The translations under genes and the position numbers were made by a program. A stretch of 64,000 nucleotides of DNA, from NCBI RefSeq assembly GCF_030811835.1, contig NZ_JAUSRO010000012.1:1-64000 (forward strand), given 5' to 3'. The DNA comes from Variovorax ginsengisoli. Its GTDB lineage: Bacteria > Pseudomonadota > Gammaproteobacteria > Burkholderiales > Burkholderiaceae_C. Below the pieces are notes generated by a model. That model had not been told where the DNA came from, made no database searches, and was given only the letters and a program-made list of their open reading frames with translations. Of this stretch, positions 44,652 through 53,226 are shown one piece after another (the stretch's first letter is position 1; each line of letters begins with the position of its first letter).

Positions 44652-45230
44652 ATGCCCCATACATCGAACCTGCCGCCCCTCAATCGCCAGTTTGTTGCCC
44701 ACTTCGGCGAGATGGGAAGCAAGTGGGGCATCAACCGAACGGTCGGCCAGATCTACGCGCTGATCTTCATCTCGCAGCGTGCACTGCATGCCGACGAGAT
44801 TTCGGAGATGCTTTCCTTTTCCCGCTCCAACGTCAGCATGGGGTTGAAGGAACTGCAGAGCTGGCGCCTGGTGCAGCTGCGTCACCAGCCCGGCGACCGG
44901 CGCGAGTATTTCGAGGCGCCCGCCGACGTGTGGGAGATTTTTCGCGTATTGGCAGAGGAACGCCGCCGCCGAGAGATCGAACCCACGCTCTCGATGCTGC
45001 GCATGGCGCTGCTGGAGAAAGCGGGCTCCGAAGAAGAGCGTCACGCGCAGGAGCGCATGCGTGAGATGTACGAGCTCATCGACCGGCTAATGAAGTGGTT
45101 CGACGATGTGCAACGCCTGTCGCCCGAGACTGCGATGCAATTGATGGGCATGGGCGCGACGGTAACGAAGGTGCTGAGTGTCAAGGATCGATTGATCGGC
45201 CGGAGCAAGGAAAAGAACACGGCGGACTGA
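44652..45230 (+). CDS. GbsR/MarR-family transcriptional regulator
   Basis: The product is 192 aa. A winged helix at about residues 28-80 (TVGQIYALIFISQRALHADE followed by ISEMLSFSRSNVSMGLKELQ) is flanked by an N-terminal helix (NRQFVAHFGEMGSKWGINR) typical of the GbsR-like subgroup. A long helical C terminus (residues 95-190) serves dimerisation. It has no obvious cofactor-binding cysteines, so its signal is not clear. Its promoter carries the TTTCA-N8-TGAAA palindrome also found at cydD, which makes it a candidate regulator of the bd oxidase operon. It converges with chrA. Confidence 0.88.
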   Translation: MPHTSNLPPLNRQFVAHFGEMGSKWGINRTVGQIYALIFISQRALHADEISEMLSFSRSNVSMGLKELQSWRLVQLRHQPGDRREYFEAPADVWEIFRVLAEERRRREIEPTLSMLRMALLEKAGSEEERHAQERMREMYELIDRLMKWFDDVQRLSPETAMQLMGMGATVTKVLSVKDRLIGRSKEKNTAD

Positions 45231-45278
45231 CCAGGCGAGCGTGATGCCACGACCGGGCCTCTGCCAGCGGTCCAGCGC

Positions 45279-46538
45279 CTAAAGGGCGAACACCCATCCT
45301 GCCCCTGCAGCCAGTACCACGACAAGCACCGGCGACAGTCGCGCATAAACCAGCAGTCCGAACGCCGCCAATGCAAGCGCGAAATCGGCGCGTGAGCGAA
45401 TGGCACTCGTCCAGACCGGGTCGTACAGCGCCGCAACCAGGACGCCGACCACGGCTGCATTGATACCAGCCATGGCGCGCTGAACGCCATGGCGCTGGCG
45501 CAGTGACTCCCAGAATGGCAAGGCGCCCAGCACGAGCAGGAAGGCTGGCACGAAGATGGCCAACAGCAACGCCATGCCGCCGCCCCAACCGCCCCAAGGG
45601 GGTGGCATGACGGCACCCAGGTAAGCAGCGAAAGTGAACAAGGGACCCGGGACAGCCTGCGCCGCCCCGTATCCCGCGAGAAAAACATCATTGGAGACGA
45701 GTCCGGTTGGCACGACGCCGGCCTGCAACAGCGCCAGCACGACATGCCCACCGCCGAACACCAGGGCGCCGGCCCGATAGAACATGGTGGCGACCGACAG
45801 CGCCGGGGACTGGACCAAGGTCGCCAGCACAGGCAGCAGTACCAGGAGCGCACCAGCCAGGCCCAGCAGCACGGCACCGGTCGTCTTGCTGATGCCATAG
45901 TCACGGTGCCGCGTCGGCGCAAAGTGTCCGGTTTCGATGCGCCAGCGGCCGATGACGCCGCCCACCACGATGGCCGCGATCTGCCCCGCAGCGGAAGGCA
46001 CCGCCAGCACGAACAGCGCTGCGCCAATGGCGACACCGGCGCGCAGGCGGTCGGTGCAGAGCGACTTCGCCATGCCCCATACCGCTTGCGCGACCACGGC
46101 GACTGCGGCCACTTTCAGGCCATGGACAGCCCCCGATCGCGAGAGCATGGCCCACTGGTTCACCCCGGCCGCAAAGAAAATGAGCGCGATCGCCGAAGGC
46201 AGTGTGAAGCCCAGCCAGGCCGCCAGTGCGCCGAGCCACCCCGCGCGGCCGAACCCCAGGGCGATGCCGACCTGACTGCTGGCCGGGCCGGGCAGGAACT
46301 GGCACAACGCAACCAGATCGGAATAGCTCTTGTCGTCGAGCCACCGGCGGCGTTCCACAAACTCCGCGCGAAAGTAACCCAGGTGCGCGACCGGTCCGCC
46401 AAAGGAGGTCAGCCCGAGCTTGAAGAACGCGAGAAGGACCTCGGTGACCGCGCCGCGTGACGGCGGCGCGCCGCCCTCATCATCGACGGCCGCTGCTGCT
46501 GCGGGTGGCTGGGGACCAGGAGGCTGAGAGTGGTTCAT
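45279..46538 (-). CDS. chrA: Chromate efflux transporter, two-domain ChrA
   Basis: The product is 419 aa from MNHSQPPG (46538); an upstream GTG at 46577 would add 13 residues and is less likely. Two homologous CHR halves are seen, with FKLGLTSFGGPVAHLGYFRAEFVERRRWLD (about 40-70) and the second-domain FGGGHVVLALLQ. FLPGPASSQVGIALG and VPGPLFTFAAYLGA are the matching proline motifs. It exports chromate with proton exchange. It is 83 bp downstream of cydX on the same strand and could be in the same transcript. Confidence 0.92.
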   Translation of the reverse strand: MNHSQPPGPQPPAAAAAVDDEGGAPPSRGAVTEVLLAFFKLGLTSFGGPVAHLGYFRAEFVERRRWLDDKSYSDLVALCQFLPGPASSQVGIALGFGRAGWLGALAAWLGFTLPSAIALIFFAAGVNQWAMLSRSGAVHGLKVAAVAVVAQAVWGMAKSLCTDRLRAGVAIGAALFVLAVPSAAGQIAAIVVGGVIGRWRIETGHFAPTRHRDYGISKTTGAVLLGLAGALLVLLPVLATLVQSPALSVATMFYRAGALVFGGGHVVLALLQAGVVPTGLVSNDVFLAGYGAAQAVPGPLFTFAAYLGAVMPPPWGGWGGGMALLLAIFVPAFLLVLGALPFWESLRQRHGVQRAMAGINAAVVGVLVAALYDPVWTSAIRSRADFALALAAFGLLVYARLSPVLVVVLAAGAGWVFAL

Positions 46539-46621
46539 CGAAGCGGTCCGCCCGCGCACGCCGCGTGAGAAGGTCACCCCGGCGGGGTGCCTGGGGCCAC
46601 TCTATTTTAAGCCCCGCGGTT

Positions 46622-46744
46622 TCAGGGCTTGTCCATCTTGTCGTGCCGAATGGCGTCGTCTTCCATCAGCTCGTACCACATCGCGTTGAGCACGGCGAAG
46701 GTCGCTGCCAGCGGCAGCCCCAGGATCCAGGCGAAGTACCACAT
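46622..46744 (-). CDS. cydX: Cytochrome bd oxidase small subunit CydX
   Basis: This is a 40-aa single-pass membrane peptide: MWYFAWILGLPLAATFAVLN, then AMWYELMEDDAIRHDKMDKP. The N-terminal MWYFxWxLG pattern is the CydX/YbgT signature. It stabilises the haem d/b595 site of CydAB. An AAGGAA ribosome-binding site supports ATG 46744. It lies 27 bp after cydB. It is easily missed in annotation because of its size. Confidence 0.93.
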   Translation of the reverse strand: MWYFAWILGLPLAATFAVLNAMWYELMEDDAIRHDKMDKP

Positions 46745-46771
46745 GATCGATTCCTTGTTTCTTTGAACGTT

Positions 46772-47926
46772 TCAGTAGGCGTGGCCGCGTTCGTCGCGGA
46801 TGGCATCCGCGTCGACCTTGCCCCACAGCACGTGGTAGACCCAGCTCGTGTAGGCCACGATGAGCGGGATGAAGACGACGGTCACCACCAGCATGATGAA
46901 CAGCGTGAGATCGCTCGACGACGAATCCCACACCGTCAGGCTGGCGCGCGGGTCGATGGACGACGGCAGGATGAACGGAAACATCGAGGCGCCCACGCTC
47001 AGGATGATGCCGGCGATCGACAGCGCGCTGGCCAGGATCGTCAGCACCTCGCGACGCAGTTGCAACCCCGCCAGCGCGATCAGCGCGCCGACGAAGCCCA
47101 GCGCCGGAGCGGCCCACAGCCACGGCCGCGCCGCATAGTTGGCGAACCACGCGCCCTGCTGTACCACGGCGGTCTTGAGCAGTGGGTTGGACGGACCATC
47201 GACCGGCTGCACGCTGGTGACCTGGTAGCCATCGATCCAGCGCCACATCGCATACCCCGCCAGCGCGTAGAGCACCACCGTGGCAATCGCCGCCACGCTG
47301 CCGAAGCGACGTGCGCGATCGGCCACCGGACCTTGCGTCTTGAGCTGCAGCCAGGCGGCGCCGTGCATCACGAGCATGGCCACCGACACCAGGCCGCAGA
47401 GCACAGCGAACGGGTTCAGCAGGCCGAAGAAGGTGCCGTCATAGAAGATGTGCATGTCAGGCGACAGGCGGAAGGGCACGCCGCGCAGCACGTTGCCGAT
47501 GGCCACGCCGAAGATCAGGGCGGGCACGAAGCCGCTGATGAAGAGCACGGCGTCCCAGCGCGCACGCCAGCTCGGGTCTTCCCGCTTGCTGCGGAACTTG
47601 AAGGCGACCGGCCGCAGGATGAGTGCCACCAGGATCGCGAACATCGCCAGGTAGAAGCCCGAAAAAGACACGGCGTAGAGCTGCGGCCAGGCCGCGAAGA
47701 TCGCCCCGCCGCCCAGAATGAGCCAGACCTGGTTGCCCTCCCACACCGGGCCGACGCTGTTGATGATGACGCGGCGCTCGATGTCGTTGCGCCCCGCGAA
47801 GGGCAGCAGGATGCCGGTGCCGAGGTCGAAGCCGTCGGTCACGGCGAAGCCGATCAGCAGCACGCCGAGCAGCAGCCACCAGATCAGGCGCAGGATTTCG
47901 TAATTGATGAGGTCGTGAAGGATCAT
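46772..47926 (-). CDS. cydB: Cytochrome d ubiquinol oxidase subunit II
   Basis: The product is 384 aa with about 8-9 transmembrane segments. Hallmarks are FAVTDGFDLGTGILLPF (about 27-43), SVGPVWEGNQVWLILGGGAI (about 57-76) and ALFxFISGF-like segments. It pairs with CydA in the bd-type oxidase that reduces oxygen at low tension. It lies 13 bp after cydA. Confidence 0.96.
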   Translation of the reverse strand: MILHDLINYEILRLIWWLLLGVLLIGFAVTDGFDLGTGILLPFAGRNDIERRVIINSVGPVWEGNQVWLILGGGAIFAAWPQLYAVSFSGFYLAMFAILVALILRPVAFKFRSKREDPSWRARWDAVLFISGFVPALIFGVAIGNVLRGVPFRLSPDMHIFYDGTFFGLLNPFAVLCGLVSVAMLVMHGAAWLQLKTQGPVADRARRFGSVAAIATVVLYALAGYAMWRWIDGYQVTSVQPVDGPSNPLLKTAVVQQGAWFANYAARPWLWAAPALGFVGALIALAGLQLRREVLTILASALSIAGIILSVGASMFPFILPSSIDPRASLTVWDSSSSDLTLFIMLVVTVVFIPLIVAYTSWVYHVLWGKVDADAIRDERGHAY

Positions 47927-47939
47927 GGGGTGCTCCTGG

Positions 47940-49553
47940 TCAGTCGGCGGCGGTCAGCGGCGTATTTCCTACGGCGCGCAGCTCGGGTGCAGCTTCGGCG
48001 CGGTACACCGCGGGCGGCGGGACCGGATGGTCGGCAGGGCCCTTGCGGATCGCCTTGAGCATGAGCTTCATCTCGATGACGAGCAGCACGGTGTAGATGA
48101 GCGCGAAGCCCGCGATGGTGATGAGCAGCGTGGCTGCGCCCAGGCTGGAGACAGCCACTGCGGTAGGCAGCACGCCCTCGATCACCCAGGGCTGGCGGCC
48201 GACCTCGGCCACGATCCAGCCGCACTCCGCAGCGATCCAGGGCAGCGGGATCGCAAACACGGCCACCTTGAGCAGCCAGCGGTGCGCATCGAGCCGGCGG
48301 CGCACCGACAGCACGAAGAAGGTGGCGGTCAGCACGATGAAGAACATGCCCAGCGCAACCATGATGCGGAACGACCAGTACAGCGGCGCTACGGCGGGCA
48401 CGGTGTCCCAGGCGGCCTTGCTGATCTGCTCGGCCGTGGCCTGCCGCGGATCGTCCACATAGCGCTTGAGCAGCAGCGCGTAGCCCAGCGACGCGCCGTC
48501 GGCCTCGAAGGCGGCGCGCGCGGACACCGGCACCGCGGCATCACTGCCAGCGGCACGGATCGTCTGCAGTGCGTCGTAGGCGCGGATGCCATCCCGAATG
48601 CGGTGTTCGGCCAGCTTCACCAGATCCTCGATGCCCGGGATCTCGGTGTCGAGCGAGCGCGTGCCGATCAGACCCATCACGGCCGGAATGTGCACCGCGA
48701 AATGCGTCTCGCGTGCTTCCTGATCGGGGAAACCGAAGACGGTGAAGGCCGCGGGCGCCGGCTCGGTCTTCCACATGGCTTCGATCGACGCGAGCTTCAT
48801 CTTCTGATGCTCGGTCGACAGGTAGCCGCTCTCATCGCCCAGCACCACCACCGACAGCGAGGCCGCCAGGCCGAATGCCGCAGCGACGGTCATCGAGCGC
48901 TTGGCGAGCTGCAGGTGCCGGCCGCGCAACACGTAGTACGCCGACACGCCCAGCACGAAAATCGCCGCGACGGTGTAGCCCGCCGACACCGTGTGCACGA
49001 ACTTGGCCTGCGCCACCGGATTGGTCAGCACGGCGAAGAAGTCGGTCACCTCCATGCGCATGGTCTGCGGATTGAAAGCCGAGCCGACCGGGTTCTGCAT
49101 CCAGCCGTTGGCGATCAGGATCCACAGCGCCGACAGGTTCGAGCCGATGGCCACCGCCCAGGTCGTCATCAGGTGGCCGACCTTGCTGAGCTTGTCCCAG
49201 CCGAAGAAGAACAGGCCGACGAAGGTGGCTTCGAGGAAGAAGGCCATCAGCCCTTCGATGGCCAGCGGCGCGCCGAAGATGTCGCCGACGTAATGGCTGT
49301 AGTAGCTCCAGTTCATGCCGAACTGGAACTCCATGACGATGCCGGTGGCCACGCCCATCGCGAAGTTGATGCCGAAGAGCACGCCCCAGAACTTGGTCAT
49401 GTCGCGCCAGACGGTGCGGCCGGTCATCACGTAGACCGTCTCCATGATCGCGAGGATCACGGCCAGCCCGATCGTCAGCGGTACAAAAAGAAAGTGGTAA
49501 AGCGCTGTGAGTGCAAACTGCAATCGGGACAGCGCGACGATATCGAGGTCCAT
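47940..49553 (-). CDS. cydA: Cytochrome d ubiquinol oxidase subunit I
   Basis: The product is 537 aa. Haem ligand candidates are His20 (SRLQFALTALYHFLF), a His in the FVHTVSAGY segment, and the Met in the later FRIMVALGMFF region. The quinol-binding Q-loop GDESGYLSTEHQKMKLASIE carries the conserved Lys/Glu. It oxidises ubiquinol and reduces oxygen. It is transcribed after cydDC with a 36-bp gap, so the oxidase and its assembly exporter form one operon. Confidence 0.97.
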   Translation of the reverse strand: MDLDIVALSRLQFALTALYHFLFVPLTIGLAVILAIMETVYVMTGRTVWRDMTKFWGVLFGINFAMGVATGIVMEFQFGMNWSYYSHYVGDIFGAPLAIEGLMAFFLEATFVGLFFFGWDKLSKVGHLMTTWAVAIGSNLSALWILIANGWMQNPVGSAFNPQTMRMEVTDFFAVLTNPVAQAKFVHTVSAGYTVAAIFVLGVSAYYVLRGRHLQLAKRSMTVAAAFGLAASLSVVVLGDESGYLSTEHQKMKLASIEAMWKTEPAPAAFTVFGFPDQEARETHFAVHIPAVMGLIGTRSLDTEIPGIEDLVKLAEHRIRDGIRAYDALQTIRAAGSDAAVPVSARAAFEADGASLGYALLLKRYVDDPRQATAEQISKAAWDTVPAVAPLYWSFRIMVALGMFFIVLTATFFVLSVRRRLDAHRWLLKVAVFAIPLPWIAAECGWIVAEVGRQPWVIEGVLPTAVAVSSLGAATLLITIAGFALIYTVLLVIEMKLMLKAIRKGPADHPVPPPAVYRAEAAPELRAVGNTPLTAAD

Positions 49554-49589
49554 GGAAAGTCCTTTCGTTTCTCTTCGGATCGTGGCAAT

Positions 49590-51281
49590 TCAGTCGGGTC
49601 GCAGCGCATCGAGCGCCGCGTCGAATTCGGGGGTGCCGCGCGACAGCTCGGCGACGATGCGGCCGGCCTCCAGGCAGACCAGCCGGTCGGCCAAAGCAGC
49701 CTCGCGGCGCAAATGGGTGGCGATGAGCACGCTGCGTCCGGCGGCCTGGGCGGCCAGGCGTTCCAGCACGTCATGGGCGACGGTGGCGTCGAGCGCCTCG
49801 GTGGGCTCGTCCAGCACCCAGACACGGGGTGGGCGCAGCAGCAGGCGGGCGAGCGCGAGCCGCCGCGACTGCCCGCCCGACAGGCCCAGACCGCCCTCGC
49901 CCAGCGGTGTGTCGAGCCCGCGCGCCATCGCGCGCACATCGCCCGCCAGACCGGCAGCATCGAGCGCGATCCACAGCCGCGCATCGTCGGCGTCGGGTGC
50001 GGCCAGGCGAAGGTTGTCGCGCAGGCTATCCTGGAACAGTTCGGTGCGTTGGGTGAACAGGCTGAGCGGCGGCACCTGCACACGACCGGCGCGCGGCGTG
50101 ATCTCGCCAGCCAACACCGCCAGCAACGTCGACTTGCCCGCACCGCTCGGCCCGATCAGCGCCACGCGCTCGCCGGCCTGCAGCGTGAGCGACACGCCAT
50201 GCAGCACATCGACGCGGCTGCCCGCATGCGCCGCGCTCACGTCGCGCAGGCGCAGCACCTCGTCGTCGTTGGCCGCACGCGGCGGCATGGGCGCCGTCGG
50301 TACCGTCGCCATGCGGGGGCCGAGCCGGCGGGCGGCCAGCCAGCTGCGTCCGGCGTCGAGCGCTCCCCGGCGCAGCGCGGCGAAGGGCTCGACCGCCGTC
50401 AGCGCCACGAGCAGGGCGAGCGTGGCCGCCGGGGCGCCGACGCGGCCCTCACCCATCAGCATGCCGACGCCGATCAGCACCCCGACCAATGTCAGCGTGC
50501 TGGCGATGCCATAGGCCATGCCCGCCCGCGTTTCCAGGCGATGGAGACGCAGGTCGGCGCGGGCCAGGTGACGGTCGGCCACGGCAATCGCCTCGCATTG
50601 CGCCGCCAGCCGTCCGGCCATCACCAGATCGGTCTGGCCCGATACCAGGTCGACCGTGCGCGCGCGCAGCGCCTCGACGGCCAATCCGCGCTGCACCGAC
50701 ACCGGTCGTGCCCGCCGCGCGACCACCAGCGCGATGCCCCAGCCGGACGCGATCAGCCACAGCGCCAGCGCCACGCCCATTCCCACGCTCATGAAGCCGA
50801 GCACGACGCCCGCCAGCAGTGCCGCACCCATTGCCGAAACTGCGGGCACCCACAGCCGCAGGTAGAAGGTCTCCAGTGCGTCGATGTCGGCGGTCAGGCG
50901 AAACAGCAGGCGCGCGGGCCGCGCCAGAAGCTCGCGCGCGGCCTCGGGCTGCGCCCAGCCACGGAACAGGCGCTCACGCAAAGGTGCCAGCGCAGCGAAG
51001 GTGGCGTCGTGCGTCACCAGGCGCTCGGCATAGCGCGAGCCAGTGCGCCCCAGCGCGAGCAGGCGTATGCCTGCCGAGGGCATGAACACATCGAAACCGA
51101 TGGCGGTGGCGGCCTGCAGGCCTGCGAGGGCAGTGGCCGTGATGAACCAGCCCGACAGCCCGAGCAGCGCCATGCCCATGAGCACCGTCAAGGCCGCCAT
51201 GGCCGCGCCGAGCGCCAGCCGGCCGGGCTGCGCCGCGACGAAGAGCCACAGCACCGCGGCAAGGTCGTTGCGGCGCTTCAT
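49590..51281 (-). CDS. cydC: CydC subunit of the cysteine/glutathione ABC exporter needed for bd oxidase assembly
   Basis: The product is 563 aa. The membrane domain (about 15-310) is followed by the ATPase with Walker A GPSGAGKST, LSGGQSRRLALARLLL and Walker B VWVLDEPTEALD. The start ATG 51281 overlaps the cydD stop (ATGA). With CydD it exports thiols to the periplasm, which bd oxidase assembly requires. It precedes cydA. Confidence 0.92.
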   Translation of the reverse strand: MKRRNDLAAVLWLFVAAQPGRLALGAAMAALTVLMGMALLGLSGWFITATALAGLQAATAIGFDVFMPSAGIRLLALGRTGSRYAERLVTHDATFAALAPLRERLFRGWAQPEAARELLARPARLLFRLTADIDALETFYLRLWVPAVSAMGAALLAGVVLGFMSVGMGVALALWLIASGWGIALVVARRARPVSVQRGLAVEALRARTVDLVSGQTDLVMAGRLAAQCEAIAVADRHLARADLRLHRLETRAGMAYGIASTLTLVGVLIGVGMLMGEGRVGAPAATLALLVALTAVEPFAALRRGALDAGRSWLAARRLGPRMATVPTAPMPPRAANDDEVLRLRDVSAAHAGSRVDVLHGVSLTLQAGERVALIGPSGAGKSTLLAVLAGEITPRAGRVQVPPLSLFTQRTELFQDSLRDNLRLAAPDADDARLWIALDAAGLAGDVRAMARGLDTPLGEGGLGLSGGQSRRLALARLLLRPPRVWVLDEPTEALDATVAHDVLERLAAQAAGRSVLIATHLRREAALADRLVCLEAGRIVAELSRGTPEFDAALDALRPD

Positions 51282-53011
51282 GCAGCCTCCCTCACGGCGA
51301 CGGGTGCAGCATTGCCTGCCGGCTCGAGCCGGACCACGCGCCCCATGCGCGCCGCCAGCACCGGGTCGTGCGTGGCGACGATCAGCGTCCGGCCATGGCC
51401 CAGTGCCACCAGCGCGTCGGCAACGCGCAGCGCCGTGGCGGTGTCGAGGTGAGCCGTCGGCTCGTCGACCAGCAGCAGATCGGCATCGGTGCGAACGTAC
51501 ACGCGGGCCAACGCCAGGCGCACGGCCTCGCCGCCCGACAGGCCGGTGCCGCCCTCGCCCAGCGCCGCGTCCGGGCGGGCCTGCGTCACATGGCCCAGCG
51601 CCGCACACTGCATGGCGGCATCGGCCTGCGCGGCCGTGACGCCCGCACGGCCGAGCGCCACGTTGGCCCGTGCAGAGCCTGCGAACACGTGCGGCTGCTG
51701 GCCCATCCAGCCCATGCGTTGACGCAGCGCTGTGGCGGTGTCGCCGTTCAGTGCAACGCCGTCGATCTCCACGCTGCCTGCATCTGCCGGCACCAGGCCG
51801 GCGATCAGGCTCAGCAGCGCAGTCTTGCCCGCGCCGCTCGGTCCCAGCAGCGCCACATGCTCGCCGGGCGCAATCTGCAGGTCGAAGTCCTGGAACAGGG
51901 GTGCCTCGCCAACGTGGGTGAAGCACAGGCCCCGCAGCACGACGGACGGGCCGCTGGTGACGTGCCGGCCCTCTGTCGGCGGCACGGCGGCGGACAACGC
52001 CGCGCCCGGCAGCGCCACGCCGCCGCAGCCCAGCCGGTCGAGTTCGTCCAGCGCCGCCTCACCGGCCGCGCGGTCGTGCCAGACGCTCGAGAGGTCGCGC
52101 AGTGGCTCGAAAAAGGCCGGTGCCAGCAGCAGCACGAACAGCCCTTCGCCCAGCGTGAGCGAACGCCCCCAGGTGCCGAAACCGATCATGCCCAGCAAAT
52201 GGAAACCGATATAGGCCGCCACCATGGCCACACCCAGCGCGGAGAACAGTTCCAGCACGGCCGAGGACAGGAAGGCAATGCGCAGCACCGCCATCGTGCG
52301 CTGGCGCAGGGACTGTGCCGATTCGCCCAGGCGCCGCGCTGTGGCGTCGACCGCGTCGAGCGCGCGCAAGGTGGCCAGACCCCGCAGCCGATCGAGCAGG
52401 AACGCGTTCATGCCGCCCATCTCGACCCGTTGTGCTTCGCTCGCCGCCTTGGCGCGCCAACCGACGATGGCCATGAAGAGCGGAATCAGCGGCGCAGCAA
52501 CCAGCAGCACCAACGCGGCGATCCACGAGAACCAACCCACTACCGGCAGGATGACCAGCGGCACGATCACAGCACGCCAACGCGCCGGGCTGTACCGCAC
52601 CAGGTAAGGCAGCACCGCTTCGGCCTGTTCGGCGACCACACTCGCCGCCTGGCCCGATGCGGCACGGCTGCGGTCCAGCGGCGAGCGTGCGGCCAGCGCG
52701 GCCACCACCTGGGCGCGCACGACCGACAACTGCGCACGCGCCTGCACGAACACCCGGCGACTGCCCCAGGCCTCGGCACCCGCGCGCAACAAACCGAGCA
52801 GCAGGATGCCGAGCGCCGGCCACCAGACCGCCTGGACGCCTTCGCCACCGCCCAGCCGCTGCACGGACCACGCCAGCAGGGCGGCCTGCGGCAGCCAGCA
52901 CAACGCGGCGGCGCCCTGTACCAGGCTCCCCGCCCCGGGGTGCCGGAGCGTGCGCAAGCCCGCGGAGAGCGTCGGCTCGGAAGTAGCAGCAGTCGCAGGA
53001 CGATGTATCAC
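51278..53011 (-). CDS. cydD: CydD subunit of the thiol ABC exporter, first gene of cydDCABX
   Basis: The product is 577 aa starting with GTG at 53011 (VIHRPATAATSEPTL). A stop lies a few codons upstream and no ATG is near. The membrane part (about 25-330) carries the EAA-like region of CydD. The ATPase has Walker A GPSGAGKTA and signature LSGGEAVRLALARVYV, then LLLVDEPTAHLD. No ribosome-binding site is obvious before the GTG, and the probable promoter palindrome ends only ten bases away, so translation may be leaderless or nearly so. Confidence 0.88.
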   Translation of the reverse strand: MIHRPATAATSEPTLSAGLRTLRHPGAGSLVQGAAALCWLPQAALLAWSVQRLGGGEGVQAVWWPALGILLLGLLRAGAEAWGSRRVFVQARAQLSVVRAQVVAALAARSPLDRSRAASGQAASVVAEQAEAVLPYLVRYSPARWRAVIVPLVILPVVGWFSWIAALVLLVAAPLIPLFMAIVGWRAKAASEAQRVEMGGMNAFLLDRLRGLATLRALDAVDATARRLGESAQSLRQRTMAVLRIAFLSSAVLELFSALGVAMVAAYIGFHLLGMIGFGTWGRSLTLGEGLFVLLLAPAFFEPLRDLSSVWHDRAAGEAALDELDRLGCGGVALPGAALSAAVPPTEGRHVTSGPSVVLRGLCFTHVGEAPLFQDFDLQIAPGEHVALLGPSGAGKTALLSLIAGLVPADAGSVEIDGVALNGDTATALRQRMGWMGQQPHVFAGSARANVALGRAGVTAAQADAAMQCAALGHVTQARPDAALGEGGTGLSGGEAVRLALARVYVRTDADLLLVDEPTAHLDTATALRVADALVALGHGRTLIVATHDPVLAARMGRVVRLEPAGNAAPVAVREAA

Positions 53012-53021
53012 TTTGTTTTAC

Positions 53022-53049
53022 CGAAATTTCAGTATTTACTGAAATTTCG
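53022..53049. promoter_or_regulatory. 28-bp perfect palindrome at the cydD promoter
   Basis: CGAAATTTCAGTA (53022-53034), TT, and TACTGAAATTTCG (53037-53049) form 13-bp perfect arms. The core TTTCA-N8-TGAAA matches the spacing at the GbsR/MarR gene (44605-44622). A TTGACG -35 on the minus strand (53048-53053) overlaps the right arm, and a GAAATT at 53025-53030 is at -10 distance. A protein bound here would block initiation. Confidence 0.7.
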
Positions 53050-53166
53050 TCAATCATAGACGCCTATCGCCGTCGGGACAAGGCCTGTAGGATTTCGCCC
53101 ACAGGCCCTCTGGCCGGGTGCAGGCACTGGCCTCACCTGCCCGAATTCCAAACGGAACCGCCCATG

Positions 53167-53195
53167 AAAAAAGGGCCTGTCCAGGCCCTTTTTTT
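53167..53195 (-). terminator. Rho-independent terminator of the nitronate monooxygenase-like gene
   Basis: AAAAAGGGCCTG (53168-53179) pairs with CAGGCCCTTTTT (53182-53193). The nearby gene transcribed toward it ends at 53227 (minus strand). The A/T runs on both sides make it bidirectional in principle. Confidence 0.8.
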
Positions 53196-53226
53196 CTTCG
53201 CTCGCCGGGGTATCCCCCCGGTCGCC

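Noticed and set aside
46570..46625. Terminator between cydX and chrA
   Set aside because: An AAGCCC/GGGCTT hairpin overlaps the cydX stop but is followed by AAAATA rather than a U run, so it is not a convincing rho-independent terminator.
47925..51452. 1175-codon rightward open reading antisense to cydA and cydC
   Set aside because: It is long only because of GC bias. The His/Arg/Gln-rich translation has no domain, and cydA/cydC on the minus strand are unambiguous.
53048..53065. FNR/ANR-type box near the cydD promoter
   Set aside because: The TTGAC half has no matching ATCAA half at the right distance. The palindrome present is of another kind.
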